The position numbers were made by a program, and so were the translations under genes. From contig CAZIGW010000267.1 of NCBI GenBank assembly GCA_964538565.1, positions 1 through 6,449 on the forward strand: DNA of 6,449 bases, in the 5' to 3' direction. Source of the stretch: CAYVBN01 sp964538565. GTDB lineage: Bacteria > Pseudomonadota > Alphaproteobacteria > Rhizobiales > Xanthobacteraceae. Shown here piece after piece: positions 1 through 3,802 of the stretch. Every line of letters begins with the position of its first letter. Position 1 is the first letter of the stretch. The notes beneath the pieces were generated by a model. It did not search any database and was not told where the DNA came from. It saw only the letters and a list, made by a program, of their open reading frames with translations.

Positions 1-255
1 GGCGATGATCGTGGAGTCGGCCTTCACGTACGCGTCGTCCGTCGACTCCTCAAATCGCGCCACGGTCCAATAGTGCCAGCCGTACGTCGACGCGCCCGCC
101 ATCAGCACGATCGCCCCGCACACGATGAGCATGCGCCGCGACAGGCGCGGGACAAGGCCGCGCGGACGGCCTTCGGCCTCGAACGCGCCGACCGCCCGAG
201 GGGCCAAGGCCTTCGGGTCTGCCTCAAACTGACGGGCTGGGGTCAGGTCGTTCAT
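1..255 (-). CDS. HlyD/EmrA-family membrane fusion protein, N-terminal fragment
   Basis: The visible 85 residues are the start of a periplasmic adaptor (membrane fusion) protein, which links an inner-membrane pump to an outer-membrane channel in multidrug efflux or secretion. Residues 1-41 form a hydrophilic cytoplasmic tail. Residues about 42-62 (from MLIVCGAIVLMAG) form one membrane-spanning anchor. Then comes STDDAYVKADSTIIA (71-85), the signature seen in EmrA/HlyD-type proteins just after the anchor, where the first beta-hairpin of the biotinyl-lipoyl-like domain begins. The ATG at 253-255 is preceded by GAGGTG (262-267, minus strand) at 6 nt spacing, and an in-frame stop lies five codons further upstream. 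The rest of the protein (usually 350-400 residues) is beyond the left edge. The expected pump partner (EmrB-like MFS, ABC or DUF-type) is not visible, so the substrate is unknown. Family assignment is confident from the TDDAYV motif and topology. Confidence 0.88.
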   Translation of the reverse strand, partial: MNDLTPARQFEADPKALAPRAVGAFEAEGRPRGLVPRLSRRMLIVCGAIVLMAGASTYGWHYWTVARFEESTDDAYVKADSTIIA

Positions 256-392
256 GTCCGCCACCTCGGTTCACTGCGACGATCCCGGGCGACCAAGAAG
301 CGCCTTGAGCGGCCCCTCGGCGCCCGCTCGACCGAAACCGAAGATCAACCTCCTCTCAGAGCGGCCGACGATCTCAGCAATCCCGGAGATCC

Positions 393-433
393 GATGACAC
401 ACCGCGGCCGGCAAGCCGGCCGCGCGTGTCATC
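393..433. terminator. Long G/C-rich hairpin, possible factor-assisted terminator
   Basis: GATGACAC (393-400) pairs with GTGTCATC (426-433). Inside this, CGCGGCCGGC (403-412) pairs with GCCGGCCGCG (415-424) around an AA centre, leaving only a 2x1 internal loop between the two helices. It lies about 30 nt past the stop codon of the small exported protein gene on the minus strand and upstream of the hlyD-like gene, so a terminator or attenuator between the two is the simplest reading. Neither strand has a T-tract directly after the stem, so it is not a canonical intrinsic terminator. Confidence 0.5.
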
Positions 434-462
434 TGTCGCCGCATCGACAGGTTGAACGCCCG

Positions 463-672
463 TCAGACCACGGGCCCCTTGGCGTGGTCGTAGAACCAGT
501 CGAGCGAGCGGTCGCGATGTCGGTCGATCGCCGGCCCGCCGAGCCGGCCCGGGTCCAGCCGATACTGGGCGAGAACCGGATTGCCTGAGCCGGCCGAATG
601 GGTAGCCGCGATTGCCGGAGAGGCCGCTGCCAGCAGCAGCGCGATTGCTGCGTACGCAAATTTCGAAGTCAT
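463..672 (-). CDS. Small exported protein of unknown function (69 aa)
   Basis: I do not recognise the family. The protein begins MTSKFAYAAIALLLAAASP and has a textbook Sec signal peptide: a Lys at position 4, a hydrophobic core over residues 6-18, and a small-residue AIA/AIAA cleavage site near residues 21-23. The mature part is only about 46 residues, charged and proline/glycine-containing (LDPGRLGGPAIDRHRDRS, then DWFYDHAKGPVV at the C terminus). It has no cysteine and no second membrane segment, so it should be a soluble periplasmic or secreted peptide. I chose the ATG at 670-672 over the ATG 11 codons upstream (705) because the signal peptide starts there and GGAG sits 8 nt before it. It stands alone: a hairpin follows it (393-433) and a non-coding stretch precedes it. 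A perfect 10-bp palindrome CCGATATCGG (714-723) lies 41 nt upstream of the start and could be an operator, although nothing else supports that. Confidence 0.68.
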   Translation of the reverse strand: MTSKFAYAAIALLLAAASPAIAATHSAGSGNPVLAQYRLDPGRLGGPAIDRHRDRSLDWFYDHAKGPVV

Positions 673-929
673 TTCGCTACTCCATGTTTGGGGTGACAGT
701 TCCACTCGACCTCCCGATATCGGCCCTTCAAGTCAGGCCCACCGCTGGAAGCCGATGCGTTCAACATGGAGCAGCGTCGGACAGATGATAATCGTCCGCG
801 TCTCAAATAGATCGTTTGCCGACGGAGAATAATCGCTGCGCCGACTCATCACCAATACCGGCTCTCCACCGGTCGCGGACCCAGGCGCAGGTTTCGATTC
901 CTGCCGATATGGTTGCTGGAGTTCCCGGA
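673..929. other. Intergenic stretch without a convincing gene
   Basis: This is the left part of the 364-bp gap between the minus-strand exported protein and the plus-strand amidase. It is visibly richer in A/T than its surroundings around 781-835. It holds the CCGATATCGG palindrome (714-723), an inverted pair CGGAC/GTCCG (778-782 and 794-798), a 38-codon minus-strand reading frame (733-849) with weak coding character, and two tRNA-arm-like hairpins (857-904). It must contain promoters for the minus-strand small gene and probably the amidase, but I cannot point to convincing -35/-10 pairs. Confidence 0.5.
857..904 (+). other. Pair of tRNA-arm-like hairpins, possible tRNA remnant
   Basis: ACCGG-CTCTCCA-CCGGT (857-873) has the 5-bp stem and 7-nt loop of an anticodon arm, with T at the position equivalent to U33. 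GCAGG-TTTCGATT-CCTGC (887-904) resembles a T arm (TTCGATT) but has one extra T, giving an 8-nt loop. The 13-nt gap between the arms is too long for an ordinary variable loop. I find no D arm or matching acceptor stem, and no CCA follows. It is not a functional tRNA gene; it is either a decayed fragment or chance. Confidence 0.2.
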
Positions 930-1027
930 GCCGGCGTGCGCCGGCAGCCACTTTTCGGGATCATGCTTTTCCTCGACGCATGGTCTTGCCCGAAAACCGG
1001 TAGCCACTTTTCGGGATCATGCTTTAT
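930..1027. repeat. RIME-like intergenic palindromic repeat with partial duplication
   Basis: A 29-nt unit CCGG(C/T)AGCCACTTTTCGG... occurs at 941-969 and again at 997-1025 with one mismatch, 56 nt apart. The right-hand copy is part of an imperfect palindrome (978-1022): GCATG pairs with CATGC at the ends, and CCCGAAAA (989-996) pairs with TTTTCGGG (1008-1015). The left copy lacks that partner arm and is instead preceded by its own hairpin GCCGGC-GTGC-GCCGGC (930-945). Read on the minus strand, the pattern GCATGATCCCGAAAAGTGG...CCGGTTTTCGGG matches intergenic repeats I know from Bradyrhizobium and other rhizobia (Rhizobium-specific intergenic mosaic elements and relatives). That family name is from memory. 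The repeat structure itself is seen directly. Confidence 0.75.
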
Positions 1028-1036
1028 TGTCCGGCC

Positions 1037-1795
1037 ATGTCGATTTTTCCCCCGGACTCGCGCGTCGTGGCGCACGTCGTCCCTTCCCCCAATCATTCGG
1101 AGCGCCAGGGCGGGCGACCCGACATGATCCTGCTGCACTACACCGGCATGCGGGACGCGGACGCCGCGCTCGCGCGCCTGTGCGATCCGCAGGCGAAAGT
1201 CTCTTGCCACTATCTGGTGTTCGAAGACGGGCGCACCGTGCAGCTCGTGCCCGAGGCGCGGCGCGCCTGGCACGCCGGCGTCTCGACCTGGAAGGGCGAC
1301 ACCGACATCAATTCGCGCTCGATCGGCATCGAGATCGCCAATCCCGGCCACGACTTCGGATATCCGGAATTTCCGCGCGCGCAGGTCGACGCCGTCGTCG
1401 CGCTGTGCCGCGATATCCTGGCGCGGCATGCGATCCCGCGCGAGCGCGTGCTCGCGCATTCCGACGTCGCCCCCGATCGCAAGAACGATCCGGGCGAGAA
1501 GTTTCCCTGGCGGCGGCTCGCCGACGCCGGCGTCGGCCTGTGGGTCGAGCCGGCGCCGCTCGCGGATGGCCGCACGCTCGGTCCGGGGGCGAACGGCGCG
1601 GCCGTGCGCGACCTGCAGGCGGCGCTCGCCGAATACGGCTACGGGATCAGGGCGAGCGGCAGCTATGACGAAGCGACCCGCATCGTGGTCGCCGCCTTCC
1701 AGCGCCATTTCCGCCCCGCGCGCATCGACGGCCTCGCCGACCCCTCGACCGTCGCGACGTTGCAGGCCCTCATGGCGGCGCGCGCCACTGTCTGA
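1037..1795 (+). CDS. N-acetylmuramoyl-L-alanine amidase, AmpD/AmiD-like, with peptidoglycan-binding domain
   Basis: This zinc amidase cleaves the bond between N-acetylmuramic acid and the L-alanine of the stem peptide in murein turnover or recycling. The 252 residues split into an Amidase_2 domain (about 16-160) and a C-terminal PG_binding_1 domain (about 182-247; GANGAAVRDLQAALAEYGY, later FQRHFRP and DGLADPSTVATLQAL). Expected zinc ligands are H34 (LLHYTGM), H141 (LAHSDVAP) and D151 (KNDPG). E99 (IGIEI) and K155 (GEKFPW) are the conserved active-site residues of the AmpD group. There is no signal peptide or lipobox, so a cytoplasmic recycling role fits better than the E. coli AmiD lipoprotein location, although the wall-binding domain argues for contact with larger fragments. 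An alternative ATG at 1019 adds six residues but lies inside the repeat. The family-like start FPPDSRVVA favours 1037. Neither start has a clear Shine-Dalgarno. rnpB follows 125 nt downstream on the same strand. Confidence 0.92.
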   Translation: MSIFPPDSRVVAHVVPSPNHSERQGGRPDMILLHYTGMRDADAALARLCDPQAKVSCHYLVFEDGRTVQLVPEARRAWHAGVSTWKGDTDINSRSIGIEIANPGHDFGYPEFPRAQVDAVVALCRDILARHAIPRERVLAHSDVAPDRKNDPGEKFPWRRLADAGVGLWVEPAPLADGRTLGPGANGAAVRDLQAALAEYGYGIRASGSYDEATRIVVAAFQRHFRPARIDGLADPSTVATLQALMAARATV

Positions 1796-1882
1796 GCCAC
1801 GCGCAAGCCACGCCGCTCCGCGGCAGCATCGACCGCTCCGCCATGTCGCTCCGTCCTCCTTGATCATCGGGCCGGCTGGGCC

Positions 1883-1911
1883 TTGACGGCGGCGCGCCGA
1901 ACCCCCATTCC
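1883..1911 (+). promoter_or_regulatory. Candidate sigma-70-type promoter of rnpB
   Basis: CTTGACG (TTGACG at 1883-1888) matches the alphaproteobacterial -35 consensus CTTGAC. A 17-nt spacer leads to CATTCC (1906-1911), a weak -10. Transcription from it would begin near 1917-1920, which is where the P1 helix of RNase P RNA starts. The position supports the call more than the -10 sequence does. Confidence 0.4.
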
Positions 1912-1919
1912 GTGACGTG

Positions 1920-2312
1920 TCAGTCGGTTGGACGGCCGCCCGCCCCAATGCCGAAAGGCGGTGCGGGAGGAAAGTCCGGGCTCCACGGACAAACGGTGCC
2001 GGATAACGTCCGGCGGGGGTCACCCCAGGGAAAGTGCCACAGAGAAGAGACCGCCGCGGGAACTCCCGCGGCAAGGGTGAAACGGTGCGGTAAGAGCGCA
2101 CCGCGCGTCCGGCGACGGAGGCGGCACGGCAAACCCCACCGGGAGCAAAACCGAATAGGGACGGCGCGGGGAGCAATCCCCGGGATCATGTCCGGATCCG
2201 GCCGTCCGGGTAGGTTGCAAGAGGCGCCGGGCAACCGGCGTCGCAGAGGAATGGTCGTCGCGCGGGGGTTTCCTCGCGGCACAGAACCCGGCTTACAGGC
2301 CGGCTGGCTTCG
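1920..2312 (+). ncRNA. rnpB: RNase P RNA, bacterial class A
   Basis: This is the catalytic RNA of ribonuclease P, which with the RnpA protein removes 5' leaders from pre-tRNAs. The terminal P1 helix is visible: AGTCGGTTGG (1922-1931) pairs, with several G-U pairs, to CCGGCTGGCT (2300-2309). The conserved core is intact: GGAGGAAAGTCCGGGCTCC (1966-1984, 5' strand of P4), GGCAAACCCC (2128-2137) followed by GGGAGCAAAACCGAATAGGG (2141-2160), AGAGGAATGG near 2246-2255, and ACAGAACCCGGCTTACAG (2281-2298), which holds the 3' strand of P4. The length of about 390 nt is normal for class A RNAs of alphaproteobacteria. Ends are set from P1 and may be off by a few bases. Open reading frames crossing it on both strands are by-products of its high GC. 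It is followed at once by an intrinsic terminator. Confidence 0.97.
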
Positions 2313-2319
2313 ATAACGA

Positions 2320-2359
2320 GGGGGCCCGGTGGAGATCCCGCCGGGCCCCCGCCAATTTT
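2320..2359 (+). terminator. Intrinsic terminator of rnpB
   Basis: GGGGGCCCGG (2320-2329) pairs perfectly with CCGGGCCCCC (2341-2350), with possible extra pairs GG/CC inside the 11-nt loop. The stem is followed after five bases by TTTT (2356-2359). It begins about 8 nt after the end of rnpB. The MFS gene converges on it from the other strand (stop codon at 2383-2385). On that strand the hairpin has no T-tract, so its use there would be weaker. Confidence 0.88.
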
Positions 2360-2382
2360 CGCAGCCGCGTCCCCCGGACGCC

Positions 2383-3648
2383 TCAGCCTTCGGGCGTCAG
2401 TTCCCGCCCCTTCGTCTCCGGCAGGAGCAGCGCCGCCACGATCACGATGCCGTAGGCGATGCCGGCGAACACGCCGATCGATTGCCCGAGCGCCAGCGTG
2501 GCGCTCAACAGGCCCACGAACGTCGGGTTGAGCGCGGCGATGCCGCGGCCGAAGTTGTAGGCGAACCCTTGCCCCGAACCGCGCATGCGGGTGGGGAAAT
2601 TCTCGGTCAGGAACGCCCCCATGCCGGAGAAGATGCCCGACGCGAAGAAGCCGAGCGGGAAGCCCAGCACCAGCATCGAGGTGTCGTTGAGCGGAAGCTC
2701 GGTATAGACGATCACGGTGAGGAGCGAGCAGACCGCGAAAAGGATGAAGTTCGCGCGCCGGCCGATGCGGTCGGCGAGGTACGCGCCGGCCAGGTAGCCG
2801 ATGAACGACCCGACGATGATCACCGCCAGATAGCCGCCGGTGCCGATCACCGAGAGCTTGCGCTCGGTCTTGAGAAAGGTCGGCAGCCAGATGGCGATCG
2901 CGTAATAGCCGCCCTGCGCGCCGGTCGCGAGCAGCGACGTGAGCACGGTGGTGCGCAGGATCGCCGGCGAGAAGATCTCCATGAAATTCGCCTCGCGCGA
3001 GGCGCCGCGCATCGCCGTGAACACCGGCGGCTCCTCGACGAAGCGGCGCACGAAGAACACGAGCACCGCCGGGGCGAGCCCGACCCAGAACAACGCGCGC
3101 CACGCCGTATCCTGCGGCAGCACGCTGAAGAACAGCGTCGCGAGGATGGCGGCGACCGCCCAGCCGACCGCCCAGCCGCTCTGCACGCTGCCGACCGCCT
3201 TGCCGCGGTGCTGCGCCCGGATCACCTCGCCCATCAGTACGGCGCCGGCCGCCCATTCGCCGCCGAAGCCCAGCCCCATCAGGGCGCGGAAAAGAAGAAG
3301 CTGCGCATAGTTCTGCGCGAATCCGCAGAGAAACGTGAACAGCGCGAACCAGGCGATGGTGATCTGCAGGGTGCGCACGCGGCCGAAGCGATCGGCGAGG
3401 ATTCCCGCGAACCAGCCGCCGAATGCCGAGGTCAAGAGCGTCACGGTGCCGATGAACCCGGCATCCGCATTGGAGATCGCGAACGTCGCGATGATCGCCG
3501 GGATGACGAAGCTGAAGATCTGGACGTCCATGGCGTCGAGCGCCCATCCGCCGAAGCAGGACCAGAACGTCCGCTTCTCCCCCGCCTGGAGTTCGCCGTA
3601 CCATGTCGTCGCGCCGGCGCGCGCGCCGGTATCCGCACTTGCCGTCAT
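2383..3648 (-). CDS. MFS transporter, sugar/organic-acid:H+ symporter type
   Basis: This is an inner-membrane secondary transporter of 421 residues with about 12 hydrophobic segments, the normal size for the family. Helix 1 carries the acidic pair D38/D41 (GGWALDAMDVQIFSF), typical of proton-coupled carriers of the aromatic-acid and sialate type (PcaK/NanT-like). The helix 2-3 loop has the MFS signature GGWFAGILADRFGR (77-90), and its half-repeat counterpart GYLAGAYLADRIGRR is at 284-298. RALMGLGFGGEW (121-132) in helix 4 and the closing PETKGREL (410-417) are further family marks. I chose the ATG at 3646-3648 over an upstream ATG (3705) because GGGGAGG stands 5 nt before it. The gene is divergent from the oxoprolinase gene across 154 bp, which suggests a shared regulator and a related substrate such as 5-oxoproline or another carboxylic acid. 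The substrate cannot be read from sequence. It ends convergently with rnpB. Confidence 0.92.
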   Translation of the reverse strand: MTASADTGARAGATTWYGELQAGEKRTFWSCFGGWALDAMDVQIFSFVIPAIIATFAISNADAGFIGTVTLLTSAFGGWFAGILADRFGRVRTLQITIAWFALFTFLCGFAQNYAQLLLFRALMGLGFGGEWAAGAVLMGEVIRAQHRGKAVGSVQSGWAVGWAVAAILATLFFSVLPQDTAWRALFWVGLAPAVLVFFVRRFVEEPPVFTAMRGASREANFMEIFSPAILRTTVLTSLLATGAQGGYYAIAIWLPTFLKTERKLSVIGTGGYLAVIIVGSFIGYLAGAYLADRIGRRANFILFAVCSLLTVIVYTELPLNDTSMLVLGFPLGFFASGIFSGMGAFLTENFPTRMRGSGQGFAYNFGRGIAALNPTFVGLLSATLALGQSIGVFAGIAYGIVIVAALLLPETKGRELTPEG

Positions 3649-3677
3649 GACATCCTCCCCTCGCGCGCGGCCACACG

Positions 3678-3719
3678 CGCCGCCGCGGATGCCCGAGGGT
3701 ATCACTTCCGCGGGCGGCG
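3678..3719. promoter_or_regulatory. Inverted repeat in the divergent control region
   Basis: CGCCGCCGCGGA (3678-3689) pairs with TCCGCGGGCGGCG (3707-3719) over 12 bp with one bulged G, around a 17-nt loop. The loop edge contains a smaller imperfect dyad, ATGCCC-GA-GGGTAT (3689-3702). The site lies in the 154-bp gap between the divergent transporter and oxoprolinase starts, 30 nt upstream of the transporter ATG, where an operator or leader hairpin would be expected. High GC makes chance pairing fairly likely, and no promoter hexamers were convincingly found on either strand of the gap. Confidence 0.3.
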
Positions 3720-3802
3720 GAGGCGGCGGTCTGCGGGATCTTCACTGGATTGCGCACGCCGCCCGATGCTAGGAGCCGGTATCCGGGTCAGAGGCGAATC
3801 CG

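Noticed and set aside
344..356. Strong Shine-Dalgarno-like AGGAGGTTGATC on the minus strand
   Set aside because: No start codon with a usable frame follows at 4-12 nt. The HlyD-like gene starts about 90 nt further on with its own ribosome-binding site.
73..588. 171-codon plus-strand reading frame
   Set aside because: It is antisense to the HlyD-like fragment and the small exported protein and passes through the hairpin. It has no coding signs of its own.
781..795. Fur-box-like GATGATAATCGTC
   Set aside because: It matches only the core of the consensus, has no second half-site, and the flanking genes have no iron link.
941..1025. CRISPR-like direct repeats
   Set aside because: There are only two copies with a single spacer-sized gap, and the repeat is part of a palindromic intergenic element. 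No cas gene is present.
803..2176. 457-codon minus-strand reading frame
   Set aside because: It runs antisense through the repeat, the amidase and most of rnpB. No single protein would cover all three, and the translation shows no domain.
1912..2316. 134-codon plus-strand reading frame
   Set aside because: It coincides with RNase P RNA, whose conserved core explains the sequence. The frame is incidental.
2186..3757. 523-codon minus-strand reading frame overlapping the transporter gene
   Set aside because: It reads the transporter in another frame, lacks hydrophobic helices, and also crosses the rnpB 3' end and its terminator.
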